Origin: Rhizobacter sp. Root1221
Lineage (GTDB): Bacteria; Pseudomonadota; Gammaproteobacteria; Burkholderiales; Burkholderiaceae_C
Direction: 5' to 3'
Assembly (NCBI RefSeq): GCF_001425785.1
Contig: NZ_LMDI01000067.1
Coordinates: 1-64,000, forward strand
DNA length: 64,000 nucleotides
Positions 21,160 to 34,183 of the stretch are shown here, in pieces. Position numbers and translations under genes: made by a program. Within the stretch, counting starts at the first letter, position 1. Every line of letters starts with the position of its first letter. The notes under the pieces were generated by a model that saw only the letters and a program-made list of their open reading frames with translations, was not told the DNA's origin and ran no database searches.

Positions 21160-21654
21160 ATGAGTCGGGTGTCGCAATGGGCCGCCGCGGCCTTGTTCCT
21201 GGTCGGGCCGATGGTCCAGGCACAGGACGCGGTGATCCCGGTCCGGGATGCCGAATCACTGTTCACCAGCCCGGATCCCCGGCTGCATGCCAACAAGCAG
21301 GTGGTCTACCACATCATCCGCAACCTGCTGGAGTCCGGCCGATGGGACCAGGCCGGCTTCTTCCTGACGGATCGCTACGTGCAGCACAACCCGAATGCCG
21401 CGTCGGGCCTGGCCAGCGTCGTGCACTACTTCGTCAACGTCCTGAAGGTCCAGCCCAAGCCGCTGCCGGAGCGCATCACGACGCCGATCGTGGCCGTGAT
21501 GGCCGAGGGCGACCTGGTCACCGTGATGTACCCACGCACGGTCAACGGCCCGGCGGGCCAATACACCACCACCTGGTTCGACACGTGGCGCATCCGGGAC
21601 GGCAAGGCCGACGAGCACTGGGACCCGGCGCTGAAGGACCAGGCGGCACCCTGA
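21160..21654 (+). CDS. Exported SnoaL-like (NTF2-fold) protein
   Basis: 164 residues from the ATG at 21160; an in-frame ATG at 21100 adds 20 residues. A signal peptide ends near Val-Gln-Ala-Gln. The mature part has the NTF2/SnoaL pattern: an amphipathic first helix (VVYHIIRNLL), DRYVQHNPNA in the pocket, and closing strands with TTWFDTWRIRDGKADEHWD. Predicted SnoaL-like proteins of this type are often encoded beside HxlR regulators. Substrate unknown. Confidence 0.82.
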   Translation: MSRVSQWAAAALFLVGPMVQAQDAVIPVRDAESLFTSPDPRLHANKQVVYHIIRNLLESGRWDQAGFFLTDRYVQHNPNAASGLASVVHYFVNVLKVQPKPLPERITTPIVAVMAEGDLVTVMYPRTVNGPAGQYTTTWFDTWRIRDGKADEHWDPALKDQAAP

Positions 21655-21658
21655 ACCG

Positions 21659-21699
21659 GGCGGTCTTGAGGCTCATCGCGAAACCTCTGTCAGACCGCC
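21659..21699. terminator. Hairpin between the SnoaL-like gene and the OmpR-type gene
   Basis: GGCGGTCT (21659-21666) pairs with AGACCGCC (21692-21699), with an inner GAGG/CCTC helix. It lies between two convergent gene ends and overlaps the last codons of the regulator gene. There is no T tract, so it is a probable but not certain bidirectional terminator. Confidence 0.4.
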
Positions 21700-22376
21700 A
21701 CCAGCTTGCCGCGAAAGGTGTAGCCGACCTTCGCCTCGGAATGCAGGGGCACTGTCGAGGAGGTGGCGCGTTCGATGCGCCGGCGCAAGCGGTAGATGGC
21801 CGCGTGCAGGACGTTGTCGGCCTCCGTCGCCGGGTCGCGGCCGAGGCGCTCGCACAGGGTGGTGCGCGTGACGGTGGCCCCGTCCGCGGCGACAAAGCAC
21901 TCGACCAGTACCAGGTCATTGCTGCTCAGGTCGATGCGCGCGCCATCGGGGGCGATCACTTTCTGCGCCATGCGGTCGAGCCGCCACACGGCGACCTGCG
22001 AGCGGCCGGATTCCACGCGCCGGTGCACCGCTTCGATCGCCAGCGCCACCTGTTCGAAGCGCACCGGTTTCATCAGGTACATGTCTGCGCCGGCCCGCAG
22101 GACGGCCTCGAACACGTCGGACCCGACGCGCCCCGACACCACCACGATGCCCGCGGGCCCCTTGCGCCGGATCAGCCGGATCAGGTCGACGCCGTCCACG
22201 CCGGGCAGGTTCAGGTCAACGACGAAGAAGTCGCATTCGTAGGCGTCCCGTGCCGTGAGGAACTCGTCACTGTCGGGGAAGACGCGAACGCGGACGCCCC
22301 GCTCCTCCAGGAACTTGCTGAGGTACTCCGCGTACTCGCGGTCGTCGTCGATGATGGCCAGCGTGGAAGGCAGCAT
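21690..22376 (-). CDS. OmpR-type response regulator
   Basis: 228 residues: receiver domain with Asp10-Asp11-Asp12 pocket and acceptor Asp54 (FFVVDLNLPGVDG), Lys in LMKPVRF, then a winged-helix C-terminal domain (LSSNDLVLVECF, AIYRLRRRIE, VGYTFRG). It is the last gene of the minus-strand signalling block and the only one with a DNA-binding output, so it is the likely transcriptional endpoint of the kinases upstream. Confidence 0.92.
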   Translation of the reverse strand: MLPSTLAIIDDDREYAEYLSKFLEERGVRVRVFPDSDEFLTARDAYECDFFVVDLNLPGVDGVDLIRLIRRKGPAGIVVVSGRVGSDVFEAVLRAGADMYLMKPVRFEQVALAIEAVHRRVESGRSQVAVWRLDRMAQKVIAPDGARIDLSSNDLVLVECFVAADGATVTRTTLCERLGRDPATEADNVLHAAIYRLRRRIERATSSTVPLHSEAKVGYTFRGKLVAV

Positions 22377-22417
22377 GGTCGGTCTGGAAGGAGGTCAATC
22401 AGTTGCCCGCGAGTGGA

Positions 22418-23626
22418 TCACACCTCGACGCCTTGTGGAATGAGCACCCGCACGAGGCTGCCGCGCGGCATGTCCGGCACGAATTCGATGCTGCCGTGGT
22501 GCCGTTCGACCACCCTCCGCGCAATGTACAACCCGAGACCCGCGCCGGTGGTTGCCCGCGTGTTCGTGCCGCGCGTGCCCTTGTCGAACACACGCGGCAG
22601 CAGTTCCGCGGGAATCCCGTCACCCTCGTCCTGCACCTCGAAGACGATCGCCAGCGGATCCTCGGAATCGCAGATGCGCAACCGCACCGGCGACCCGGGT
22701 GGCGAGTAGGCCAGCGCGTTGAACAGCAGGTTGCTCAGCGCCAGGCGCATCAGGACCGGCTGCAGCTGCACGGTGCGCGCCTCGGTCAACGACTCGATCG
22801 CGACACGCGGACGGTCTTCCACCGCGATGTCGCGGAAAACCAGGCCGACCAGCGTGTGGAGGTCGGTGTCGACGATCACGTCGCCGGCACCGGAGGTCAG
22901 CAGGGTCGCTGCGGCCAATGCGTTGTTGAGCGTGCCGATGACGTGGTCCAGCACGTGTTGCGCGCGTGCGAGCGGCGTGCGCGCGCCCGCCACAGGTTGG
23001 CTGCCCGAGGCGGCAATGGCCGACGAAGCACTCTCCAAGGCGGCGGACGCATTGTTCAGCGGCTGCCGCACCTCGTGGGCCAGCATCCGCAGCATGTCCT
23101 CGCGCTCGGACAGCATCTGGTCTCGTTCCTCGAGCAACCGGCGAAGCCCCTCCGAGACGCCCTCGGCCTTCAAGCGCACCTCCTTCTCGATCGCGAGTTC
23201 CTGCGTGCGCAGCAACTCGCGTTTCATCGCCTCCTCGGCCTGCCGGCGTCCGATGGCGTAGCGGATCGCCCGGAGCAGCAAGGGGCCGTCCACCTGCGCC
23301 TTGACGAGATAGTCCTGAGCACCTGACTCCAACGCCTTGACGGCGACGTCCTCATCGGTCAACCCGCTCAGGACAACGAGCGTGGGCACGGCACATCCTT
23401 GCGCGAACAAACGCTGCACCGTGGCCAACCCCGTGCTCTCGGGCAGGCCGAGGTCGAGGAGCACGACGTCGATACCTCCCCCGTGCAGGCGCTCCACCCC
23501 CGCGGACAGGCCGGTCACCCAGGTCAGCTCGAATGCCCATCCCTTGGCCTGCGCGAGCAGGCTGGTGATCCTGCTGGCGTCGGCAGGGTTGTCTTCGATC
23601 AGCAGAATCTGAAGCGGCTGGGTCAT
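22418..23626 (-). CDS. Receiver-first histidine kinase
   Basis: 402 residues, soluble. A receiver with Asp58 is followed by a coiled coil and a HisKA-like segment with His184 (LAHEVRQPLNNA) and a HATPase domain (LSNLLFNALAYS, VQDEGDGIP, GAGLGLYI). The receiver closely resembles that of the kinase at 16135-17922 (GLPxSx[18 protein letters not shown]), suggesting recent duplication. It starts seven bases after the hybrid kinase gene ends and 41 bases before the OmpR-type gene, so it probably relays between them. Confidence 0.9.
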   Translation of the reverse strand: MTQPLQILLIEDNPADASRITSLLAQAKGWAFELTWVTGLSAGVERLHGGGIDVVLLDLGLPESTGLATVQRLFAQGCAVPTLVVLSGLTDEDVAVKALESGAQDYLVKAQVDGPLLLRAIRYAIGRRQAEEAMKRELLRTQELAIEKEVRLKAEGVSEGLRRLLEERDQMLSEREDMLRMLAHEVRQPLNNASAALESASSAIAASGSQPVAGARTPLARAQHVLDHVIGTLNNALAAATLLTSGAGDVIVDTDLHTLVGLVFRDIAVEDRPRVAIESLTEARTVQLQPVLMRLALSNLLFNALAYSPPGSPVRLRICDSEDPLAIVFEVQDEGDGIPAELLPRVFDKGTRGTNTRATTGAGLGLYIARRVVERHHGSIEFVPDMPRGSLVRVLIPQGVEV

Positions 23627-23633
23627 GGTGTGT

Positions 23634-26272
<2,639 letters not shown>

Positions 26273-26276
<4 letters not shown>

Positions 26277-27892
26277 GGCAAACCGAGCGCGCTCCGGTAC
26301 GCGCGCCGCTGCGCGTCGCGCCCGACGCGCAGGGTAATTTCCTCGAAGTCGACGGCGGTGGCCCTCAGCGCCGCGTCCGGACGCACCTGGCCCGACACCG
26401 CTGCCGCCAGATGCAGGTTGAACGCCTGCAGATAGGTGTACGTGCCGGGAATTCGCAGATAAGGAAGCTGGAGCGGGTTGCTGAAGTTGACGAAATAGGC
26501 GTGCAGATAGTCGTGTACGTCGGCCTCGTTCCAACCCGCTTTCAGGTAGTCGCCGATCTTCGCGTTGCCGTCCGGGGGCAGGAAATGAAAGCGGCGTCCG
26601 GGATCGATGCCGTCCCAACCGCGCGCGGCATAGACCTTCGACTTCTCCATCGTCGCCATCAGGGCAAGCAGGTAATAGGTCGCCTCGGGAGACTTCGAAT
26701 ACCTGGAGATCACGCCGGCCCAGGACCCGCCCGTGGTATTGCCGACCCAATTGGGCGGATCGCTCTTCACCCACCGGCGTTGCGTGACATTGAAGTACTC
26801 CGCAACGCCCGGCAGGTGCGCCACACCGACCTTGCCCTTGACCTGGCTTCCCTCTTGCTGCGCCAGCGCCCCGAGGTCCCCCCAGCTGAAGGTCAACGCC
26901 GCACGACCCGACAGGAAGTGATCCCAACTCTTGCCGGACTCCCAGTTGAGCATCTCGCGCGGTCCGAACTGCACCAGGTCGACCAGCACTTCGAGCGCGC
27001 GCACGTGGCCAGGACTCTCGATCAGCGGCCTCATGTTTTGTGGGTCGAACCAATAGCCCTTGGGATTGGTCGGGCCGATCACGAAGGCCGCCGACAACGA
27101 CATGAAATGGAACATTCCCTGGTTGCCGGCCTTCAGCGCCAGGGTGAGCCCGTGGTCAGGCACACGGTCCCCGTTCAGGTCGCGGCCATTGAAGTACTCG
27201 GCAATGTCGCGGAACTGGGCCCAAGTCGTGGGCACGTCGAGCGCATGGCCGTACTTCCGCTGGAAGTCTTGCCGATGCTGCGGATCGGCCAGGAGGTCCC
27301 GGCGGTAGTACATGACCTGGCCGTCGTGGTCATTGGCAACCATGTACTTCTTGCCGCCATAGGACAGCAGGGCTTGCGGGGCGGGGAGCACGTCATGGAT
27401 GTTCCACGCCGGAAAGCGCGGGTCGTGGAGGTACCGGTCGTAGGAGACGACATGATCCCCCGCCACCAACTCGCCCAGCCACCATGCGCTCGCCAGGAGC
27501 GCGTCGTATTTGCCGGCACCCTTGGTCACGTCGGAGTAGAAGGTTTCGAAGAGGTCGAGGGGACGCACCTCGACGATCTTGAGCGTGGCCCCGGTCGCGG
27601 CCTCGAACTCCTCCTTCAACTCCGGAACGGACACGGCGACCACGCTGTGCGGCAACAGCAACGTCACGGTCTTGCCTGCGAACGGGCAACTGCCGGGTTT
27701 GCAGGGCGGCACCACCCGCGGCGGAACGATGTCGTTCGGCTTGACCACGGTGACCGCGGAACTCCTGGGCGGCTGCGCGTCCGACGCCGCCGGTTCGGCG
27801 GCCGCCCAGATCGGGACGGCCAGGAACAGCCCGAGAACCCCGATCCACCTGGTTTTTCGGCCCTCGTACATCGGTTCGTGCGCGGTCTGCAT
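26273..27892 (-). CDS. Periplasmic solute-binding protein 3 of a tandem triplet
   Basis: 539 residues with a signal peptide (ends near Ala-Ala-Ala-Glu) and a family 1 extracellular solute-binding fold. Shared with the two upstream genes: [12 protein letters not shown]-x-CPFAG near the mature N-terminus with two Cys five apart, a Glu-Glu-Ala-Thr-Gly-Ala segment, [20 protein letters not shown], and a [22 protein letters not shown] region. The stop overlaps the start of the hybrid kinase gene. It follows gene 2 after a 92-base gap. No permease or ATPase gene is nearby, so a sensory role is more likely than transport. An ATG at codon 8 is an alternative start. Confidence 0.9.
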
Positions 27893-27984
27893 AGGTTTAA
27901 GTCAATTCATGGCAGCGATCTGCAGGGTGCTGGCGCCGAACCCTCAAGCACTGATGCATCGAAAATCAAGCCTGGAACACTGCA

Positions 27985-29658
27985 CTAGAACTCCATCGAC
28001 GCCCGGTAGGCGTGCCGCTGCCGATCGCGCCCGAGACGGATGGTGATTTCCTCGAAGTCGATGGCAGTCGCCTTCAGCGCAGCCTCCGGACTCAGCTGCC
28101 CGCGCACCGCTTCCGCCAGGCGGATGTCGAGCGCCTGCCAATAGCTGAAGGCGCCAGGAATGCGCAGATAGGGGAACTGGAACGGGTTGCTGAAAGTCTG
28201 GAAATAGGCATTCGTGTAATCGCGGATGTCGGCTTCGTTCCACCCGGCCTTCAGATACGTCTCGATCCGCCCGGTGCCATGGGGCGGCAGGAAGTGATAG
28301 TAGCGCCCGAGGTCTAGGCCGTCCCAGCCGCGCACCGCGTACACCTCGGACTTCTCCTTGGTGGCCATCAGTGCCAGCAAGTAATAGGTGGCTTCGGGTG
28401 CTTTCGAGTACTTGGAAATCACCCCCGCCCATGAACCACCCGTGTTGTTGCCCACCACATTGACCCCTTCGGTCTTGACCCATCGGTGCTGCACCAAGCT
28501 GAAGTATTCGCGGGTTCCCGGCATGGGTGCCGTGCCGATCCTGCCCTTGACCTTGCTGCCTTCTTGCTGGGCCAAGGCCCCGAGGTCACCCCAGCTGAAC
28601 GCCAGTGCGGCGCGACCGGTGAGAAAGTGATCCCAGCTTGTTCCCAGGTCGGCGGTGAGCATGTCCTTCGGCCCGAATGGCACCAGGTTCACCAACGTGG
28701 AGAGCGCCTGCACATGGCCCGCACTTTCGATCAATGGCTTCATGGTCTGCGGATCGAACCAATAGAGCTTGGGGTTGTCTCGCCCGATCACGAAGGGTGC
28801 CGACAAGGACATGAAGTGGAACATGGCCTGGCCGCCGGCCTTCAGGGCCATCGTCACGCCGTTGTCGGGAATGCCGTCCGCATTGAGGTCCTTGCCGTTG
28901 AAGTATTCGGCGACGTCGTGGAACTGCGCCCAGGTGGCAGGCACGGTCATCGGGTAACCGTACTTCCGCTTGAACGCCGCCTGGTGCTGCGGATCGGACA
29001 ACAGGTCTCGCCGGTAGTACATCACCTGGCCGTCGTGGTCGTTGGCCACCATGTACTTCTTGCCCCCGTAGAAGAGCAGGTTTCGGGGGGCTGGCAACAC
29101 GTCGTCGACGTTCCACTTGGGAAAGCGCGGATCGTTGTAGTACTTGTCGTAGGACATGATGTAGTCGCCGGCCACCAGGTCTCCCACCCACCAGGCCCCG
29201 GCAATCGACGCGTCATACGCGCCAGCACGGCTGCTCGCATCGGAGATGAAGTTCTCGAAATGCTCGTTGTGTGGGGCTTGGACGATCTCGAGCGTGGCGC
29301 CGGTCGCGGCTTCGAACTCCGCCTTCAACTCCGGGATGGCATGGGCAATCGTGCTCTTCGACACGATCACCGTGACCTTCTGGCCCGCAAACGGGCATTT
29401 GCCGGGCTTGCAGGGCGCCACCACACGCGGCGGAACCACGTCACCAGGTTTGACCACGCTGGCATCGACCCCTGGTTGCACCTTGAGTTTCCAGCCCTCG
29501 CGGCGCCCGTTCGACCTGGATTCGGGTTGATCGGCCGCAACCGAGATGGAGGCGAGCAAGAGCCCGATCACCCCCCAGGGCCACCGGATCCTCCCATCCT
29601 TGCCAGCGCGCGCGTGGCAAGGGCGCGCACCGGAACGGGTGCCGTTGAACACTCGCAT
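27985..29658 (-). CDS. Periplasmic solute-binding protein 2 of a tandem triplet
   Basis: 557 residues. The first 30 residues are unusually basic before the hydrophobic core of the signal peptide ([13 protein letters not shown]), so the true start may lie further in. The mature part is clearly paralogous to its two neighbours: [48 protein letters not shown] and [22 protein letters not shown]. The start codon is one base after the stop of gene 1, so translation is coupled. Loop sequences differ more than the core, so the ligands may differ. Confidence 0.9.
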   Translation of the reverse strand: MRVFNGTRSGARPCHARAGKDGRIRWPWGVIGLLLASISVAADQPESRSNGRREGWKLKVQPGVDASVVKPGDVVPPRVVAPCKPGKCPFAGQKVTVIVSKSTIAHAIPELKAEFEAATGATLEIVQAPHNEHFENFISDASSRAGAYDASIAGAWWVGDLVAGDYIMSYDKYYNDPRFPKWNVDDVLPAPRNLLFYGGKKYMVANDHDGQVMYYRRDLLSDPQHQAAFKRKYGYPMTVPATWAQFHDVAEYFNGKDLNADGIPDNGVTMALKAGGQAMFHFMSLSAPFVIGRDNPKLYWFDPQTMKPLIESAGHVQALSTLVNLVPFGPKDMLTADLGTSWDHFLTGRAALAFSWGDLGALAQQEGSKVKGRIGTAPMPGTREYFSLVQHRWVKTEGVNVVGNNTGGSWAGVISKYSKAPEATYYLLALMATKEKSEVYAVRGWDGLDLGRYYHFLPPHGTGRIETYLKAGWNEADIRDYTNAYFQTFSNPFQFPYLRIPGAFSYWQALDIRLAEAVRGQLSPEAALKATAIDFEEITIRLGRDRQRHAYRASMEF

Positions 29659-29659
29659 G

Positions 29660-31234
29660 CTAGAACCCCAGCGAAGCGCGGTAGGCCCGCCGTTGCTGGT
29701 CTCGCCCGAGGCGAATGGTGATTTCGTCGAAGTCGACGGCCGCGGCCTTCAACGCCACCTCCGGCGTCAACTGCCCCGCCACGGCCTCCGCCAAGTGCAC
29801 GTCGAGCGCCTGCCAGTAGCTGTAGGTGCCCGGAATGCGGAGATAGGGAAACTGCAGCTTGTTGTTGAAGTTCTCGAAGTACGCATGCAGGTAGTCCCGC
29901 ACGTCGACTTCATCCCAGCCTGCGTCCAGGTAGGTCTTGAGCTGCCCGCTGCCGTCGGGTGGCAGGAAGTGGTAGGTGCGCCCCGGATCGATGCCATCCC
30001 AGCCGCGCACTGAGTACACCACTGATTTTTCCTTGGACGCCATCAGCGACAGCAGGTAGTAGGTGGCCTCCGGCGCTTTCGAAAACTTCGAGATGACACC
30101 CGCCCAGGAACCACCGGTGGTATTGCCCACGATGTTGGGCTGCGCGGTCTTGACCCACGCGCGCTGTGCCACGCTGTAGTACTCGGTGGTACCGGGCAGC
30201 GGCGCGGAAGCGATCTTGCCCTTGATCTTGCTGCCTGGCTGCTGCGCCAGAGCGCCCAGGTCGCCCCAGGTGAAGGTCAGTGCGGCACGTCCCCCCAGGA
30301 AGTGGTCCCAGCTTTGGCCGAGGTCCCAGTTGATCATGTCCTTCGGACCGAACTTGACCAGATCGACCAGCGCCGACAGCGCACGCACATGGCCCGGGCT
30401 TTCGATCAGCGGCTTCATGTCCTGCGGATCGAACCAGTACATCTTGGGATTGTCGGGTCCGATCACGAATGGCGCCGAGAACGACATGAAATGGAACATG
30501 CCTTGGGCACCGACCTTCAGGTGCATGGACAGCCCGTGATCCGGCGTGGTGTCGCCGTTGAGGTCCTTGCCATTGAAGTACTCGGCCACATCCCTGAACT
30601 GGGCCCAGGTCTTGGGCACGTCCAGCGGATAGCCGTACTTCTGCCGGAACGCCGCCTGGTGTTGCCGGTCGGCCAGCAAGTCGCGCCGGTAGTACATGAC
30701 TTGGCCATCGTGGTCGTTGGCAACCATGTACTTCTTCCCCCCGTAGGAAAGCAGGCTGCGCGGCGCAGGCAGGATGTCTTCGACGCGCCATTTCGGGAAG
30801 CGCGGATCGTTGTAGTACTTGTCGTAGGGGATGATGTAGTCACCGGTCACGAGTTCACCCAGCCACCAGGCCCCGGCATACGCGGCGTCGTACTTGCCGC
30901 CCCGGTTCGTCAGGTCGGAGATGAAATGGGGGAACAGATCCTGGTGGGAAAGCTGCACCAGATTGAGCTTCGCGCCGGTGGCCTCCTCGAACTCACGCTT
31001 CAATTCCCCGAGCGCGCCTTCGTTGGATTCCTTCACGATCAGCATCGTCACGCTCTGGCCGGCGAACGGGCATCGCCCGGGTTTGCAGGGGGGCACGACC
31101 CGCGGTGGAACGATGTCACCGATGGCCACCGTCGACGTCTTGTAGGCCTCTCGCTTCTTGGGCGGTTCCGCCGCCAAGGCGGTCACGGCGAACGCCGCGG
31201 CCAACATCGCCATCCAACTCGTTCTTCCGTTCAT
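29660..31234 (-). CDS. Periplasmic solute-binding protein 1 of a tandem triplet
   Basis: 524 residues. AGGAG lies seven bases before the ATG. A signal peptide ends near Ala-Leu-Ala-Ala (about residue 22). Cys50 and Cys55 of [11 protein letters not shown] are conserved in all three paralogues and could form a disulphide. The large-lobe features ([57 protein letters not shown]) mark it as an extracellular solute-binding protein of the sugar/polyol type. It is the first of three adjacent paralogues on the strand that leads into the kinase genes. Confidence 0.91.
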   Translation of the reverse strand: MNGRTSWMAMLAAAFAVTALAAEPPKKREAYKTSTVAIGDIVPPRVVPPCKPGRCPFAGQSVTMLIVKESNEGALGELKREFEEATGAKLNLVQLSHQDLFPHFISDLTNRGGKYDAAYAGAWWLGELVTGDYIIPYDKYYNDPRFPKWRVEDILPAPRSLLSYGGKKYMVANDHDGQVMYYRRDLLADRQHQAAFRQKYGYPLDVPKTWAQFRDVAEYFNGKDLNGDTTPDHGLSMHLKVGAQGMFHFMSFSAPFVIGPDNPKMYWFDPQDMKPLIESPGHVRALSALVDLVKFGPKDMINWDLGQSWDHFLGGRAALTFTWGDLGALAQQPGSKIKGKIASAPLPGTTEYYSVAQRAWVKTAQPNIVGNTTGGSWAGVISKFSKAPEATYYLLSLMASKEKSVVYSVRGWDGIDPGRTYHFLPPDGSGQLKTYLDAGWDEVDVRDYLHAYFENFNNKLQFPYLRIPGTYSYWQALDVHLAEAVAGQLTPEVALKAAAVDFDEITIRLGRDQQRRAYRASLGF

Positions 31235-31327
31235 GGAGTGCTCCTGTCAGTTTCCCGGCGCGCCGCCCTTGGCGATCCATTCAAGACCGACAGGCAGCGC
31301 ATGCCCCATGGTCAGACATGATCGTCA

Positions 31328-32497
31328 TCATGATCCATCGTCCGGGGTACGAGGGATCGTGAACCTGAACACCGATCCCTCCGAAGGGACCGACTCCACC
31401 CAGATGCGGCCGCCGTGCCGCTCGACGATCTTCTTGCACAGCGCCAGGCCGATGCCCGTTCCAGGGTACTCGCGGCGGCCATGCAGCCGTTGGAACAGCA
31501 CGAAGATGCGTTCGAAGTACTCGGGCGCGATGCCGATGCCGTTGTCGCTCACCACGAAGCACCAGCCCGCATCGGTGCGCTCGGCCTCGATGCGCACCTC
31601 CGGCCGCAGGTCGCCACGGAACTTGATCGCGTTGCAAATGAGGTTCTGGAACACGTGGCCGAACTGCGTGGTGTCGGCCATCACCACCGGAAGCGGGCCT
31701 CGCGTGATGCGGGCGCCACTTTCGTCGATCGCCACGCGCAGGTCGGAGATCACCGTATCGACGAGGGCCGCGCTGTCCGTGGGCGCGAGCGGACGGGCCT
31801 TGGTGCCGACGCGCGAGTAGGCCAGCAAGTCGTTGATCAGGTTCTGCATGCGCTTCGCCCCGTCGACGGCGAAACCGATGAATTCGTCGGCCTCGGCGTC
31901 GAGCTTTCCCTGGTAGCGGTCCGCCACCAGTTGCAGGTAGCTGGCTACCATGCGCAGCGGCTCCTGCATGTCGTGCGACGCCACGTAGGCCAGCTGTTCG
32001 AGTTCGGTGTTGGAGCGCTGCAGCGCCTCCTGCGTCTGCTCGCGCGTGGCGATTTCCTGCAACAGCTGGGTGTTCTGCGCTTCCAGTCGAAGGCGCAGTG
32101 AGCGCAATGCCAGGTGGGTGCTGATGCGCGCCAGCACTTCAGCGCCATTGATCGGCTTGGTCACGTAGTCGACCGCACCGACTTCGAAGCCGGTCAGCTT
32201 GTCGGCCGTGTCGGTCAGCGCCGTCATGAAGATCACCGGGATGTCGCGCGTGCTCTCGTTCGCCTTCAGGTGACGACACGCCTCGAAGCCATCCATGCCC
32301 GGCATCAGCACGTCCAGCAGGATCAGGCTCGGTTGGACAAGCAGGGCGCGCTCGATGCCCTCCTGGCCGCCCTGCGCAACGACGGTGCGGTAGCCATGGT
32401 TTTCCAGGTGCCGGCCCACCACCTCGAGGTTGGCCGGGACGTCATCGACGATGAGGATCGTCTTTGTGCCTGATTCCGTTGCCTCGAGCGAGCGCAT
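31328..32497 (-). CDS. Receiver-first histidine kinase (phytochrome-type HisKA)
   Basis: 389 residues: receiver with Asp62 (LILLDVLMPGMDG) and the VTKPI motif, a coiled coil, then a HisKA of the VASHDMQEPLRMV type with His175 and an HATPase (FQNLICNAIKF, SDNGIGI, GTGIGLALCKKIV). Kinases of this type lack membrane segments and take input through the receiver. It is 93 bases upstream of the binding-protein triplet on the same strand and may start that transcript. GGAG lies about nine bases before the ATG. Confidence 0.91.
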   Translation of the reverse strand: MRSLEATESGTKTILIVDDVPANLEVVGRHLENHGYRTVVAQGGQEGIERALLVQPSLILLDVLMPGMDGFEACRHLKANESTRDIPVIFMTALTDTADKLTGFEVGAVDYVTKPINGAEVLARISTHLALRSLRLRLEAQNTQLLQEIATREQTQEALQRSNTELEQLAYVASHDMQEPLRMVASYLQLVADRYQGKLDAEADEFIGFAVDGAKRMQNLINDLLAYSRVGTKARPLAPTDSAALVDTVISDLRVAIDESGARITRGPLPVVMADTTQFGHVFQNLICNAIKFRGDLRPEVRIEAERTDAGWCFVVSDNGIGIAPEYFERIFVLFQRLHGRREYPGTGIGLALCKKIVERHGGRIWVESVPSEGSVFRFTIPRTPDDGS

Positions 32498-32681
32498 TCA
32501 CAACTCCATCCACAAGCCCTACACCCCAGTCTAGACCTCCTGCATGCCCTTGGAACCTGCCACGAACCCTTGGCGTACACCCGGCCTAGGGGGGGCATCG
32601 CTCCCCTTCCCTCGGTCCTCGCGAGGGATTTGCGTCGCGCGACAAGATTGTGTGAATAGCCTGATGGCCCTTGCGGCGACG

Positions 32682-34118
32682 TCAGATCCACCCCAACGCC
32701 TGGACCAGCCTCCTGCCCAGCCCGGTCTTCCACCCCGTGTAGGGCGGGTAGAACAGGCTCACCAGCGTCATCCGCCCCGCGGCCAGCACCGCGCGCTCGT
32801 GCGAGAACGCTTTGAAGCCGAACACGCCGTGCGCACTGCCGATGCCGGAGTGGTTCACGCCGCCGAACGGCAGCCCCGCATGCGCGTACTGCTGCATGCA
32901 GTGATTGACGCAAACGCCGCCCGAACTCGTCTGCTCGATCACCCGCGCAGCGGTACGCTTGCGTTGGCTGAACAGGTACAGCGCCAGCGGCTTGGGCGCG
33001 GCGTTGACGCGGTGGATCACCGCGTCCAGCGTATCGAATGTCTCGATCGGCAGCACCGGGCCGAAGATCTCCTCGCTGGCCATGCGCGCCTCGGCCGGCA
33101 CATCGCCGAGCAGCGTGGGCGCTACATAGCGCGCCGCGGCATCGTGGGCACCGCCGGCCAGCACGGTCGCGCCGCGCGCATGCGCGTCGTCGATCAGTGC
33201 ACCCAGGCGCCCGGCATGGCGAGGGGTGATCATGCGGGCCAGATCGGGGCTGGCAGCGACGGCCGCATCGCTCGCGCCGTAGCGCGCTTCGATCGTCTCC
33301 CGGCAACGCTGCACGAAGCGCTCGCGCACACTGCGGTGCACGAACACGTGGTCCGGCGCAACGCAGGTCTGGCCGGCGTTGGTGAGCTTGCCCCAGAGGA
33401 TCAGATCGGCTGCGCGCTCCACATCGGCCGTCTCGTCGACGATCGCCGGCGACTTGCCGCCCAGTTCCAAGGTCACGGATGCCAGGTGCTGCGCAGCGGC
33501 CGCCATGACGATTTTCCCGACCGCCGGCGAGCCGGTGAAGAACACATGGTCGAAAGGCAGCGCGAGCAGGTGCTGCGCGGTCGCGGCGCCGCCCTGCACC
33601 ACGGCGATCTCGGCTGGGTCGAACACCTCGGCGATGAGTTCGGCGACCACTGCGTTGACGTGCGGCGTGAACTCCGAAGGCTTCAGGATGACCGTGTTGC
33701 CCGCCGCGATGGCCGACACCAGCGGCCCCAGCAGCGTGTTCACCGGGTAGTTCCACGGGCCGATGATCAGGCATCGGCCGCGCGGCTGGCAGAGCACGCG
33801 GGCCGTGGTGCCGAGCGTCGTCAGCGTCGCGGCCACGCGCCGTGGACGCATCCAGCGTGCGAGATGGGAGATCGCGTGTCGCGCCTCGTCGGCCACCGGC
33901 AGCAGCTCGGTCAAGTCGACCTCCAGCGGCGGTTTTCGCAAGTCGGTCTCGAATGCTGCCATCCAGGCCTCGCGCCGCTGCAGCAAGGCGTCGCGCAGCC
34001 GCCTCAGCTTGTGGATGCGCTGCTTTGCCGTCGACTCGCGCAAGGCGAGCGCGGTGGGCGCCTGGCGCTCAAAGAGGTGCTGGATCAGTTGAGGTGTCGT
34101 GTCGTCGATGGGCAGCAA
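32682..34118 (-). CDS. Aldehyde dehydrogenase (class 3 / coniferyl-aldehyde-dehydrogenase-like)
   Basis: 478 residues from a TTG at 34118 with AGAAAGG seven bases upstream. The fold shows GPWNYPVNTLLGPL near 120-133, FTGSPAVGK near 194-202, catalytic Glu218 (LELGGKSP) and catalytic Cys252 (NAGQTCVAPDHV). The length and the hydrophobic C-terminus (about 450-478) fit class 3 membrane-associated and coniferyl-aldehyde dehydrogenases. As last gene of the TetR-linked catabolic operon it may oxidise the aldehyde released by the aldolase. Confidence 0.9.
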   Translation of the reverse strand: MLPIDDTTPQLIQHLFERQAPTALALRESTAKQRIHKLRRLRDALLQRREAWMAAFETDLRKPPLEVDLTELLPVADEARHAISHLARWMRPRRVAATLTTLGTTARVLCQPRGRCLIIGPWNYPVNTLLGPLVSAIAAGNTVILKPSEFTPHVNAVVAELIAEVFDPAEIAVVQGGAATAQHLLALPFDHVFFTGSPAVGKIVMAAAAQHLASVTLELGGKSPAIVDETADVERAADLILWGKLTNAGQTCVAPDHVFVHRSVRERFVQRCRETIEARYGASDAAVAASPDLARMITPRHAGRLGALIDDAHARGATVLAGGAHDAAARYVAPTLLGDVPAEARMASEEIFGPVLPIETFDTLDAVIHRVNAAPKPLALYLFSQRKRTAARVIEQTSSGGVCVNHCMQQYAHAGLPFGGVNHSGIGSAHGVFGFKAFSHERAVLAAGRMTLVSLFYPPYTGWKTGLGRRLVQALGWI

Positions 34119-34183
34119 GGCAGGCCTTTCTGGAGAGCCGACGAGGCACCGGCGATCAGGACCACCTTGCCGCGGATCGTCAT
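34085..34183 (-). pseudogene. Vestige of a short-chain dehydrogenase gene
   Basis: The minus strand at 34183 starts ATG, overlapping the stop of the MFS gene as ATGA, and codes Met-Thr-Ile-Arg-Gly-Lys-Val-Val-Leu-Ile-Ala-Gly-Ala-Ser-Ser, the N-terminal strand and Gly-loop beginning of an SDR. After about 16 codons the similarity stops abruptly, the frame ends at 34085 and the aldehyde dehydrogenase gene begins inside it at 34118. The simplest reading is a deletion that removed nearly a whole SDR gene and left its translation start coupled to the MFS gene. Confidence 0.6.
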
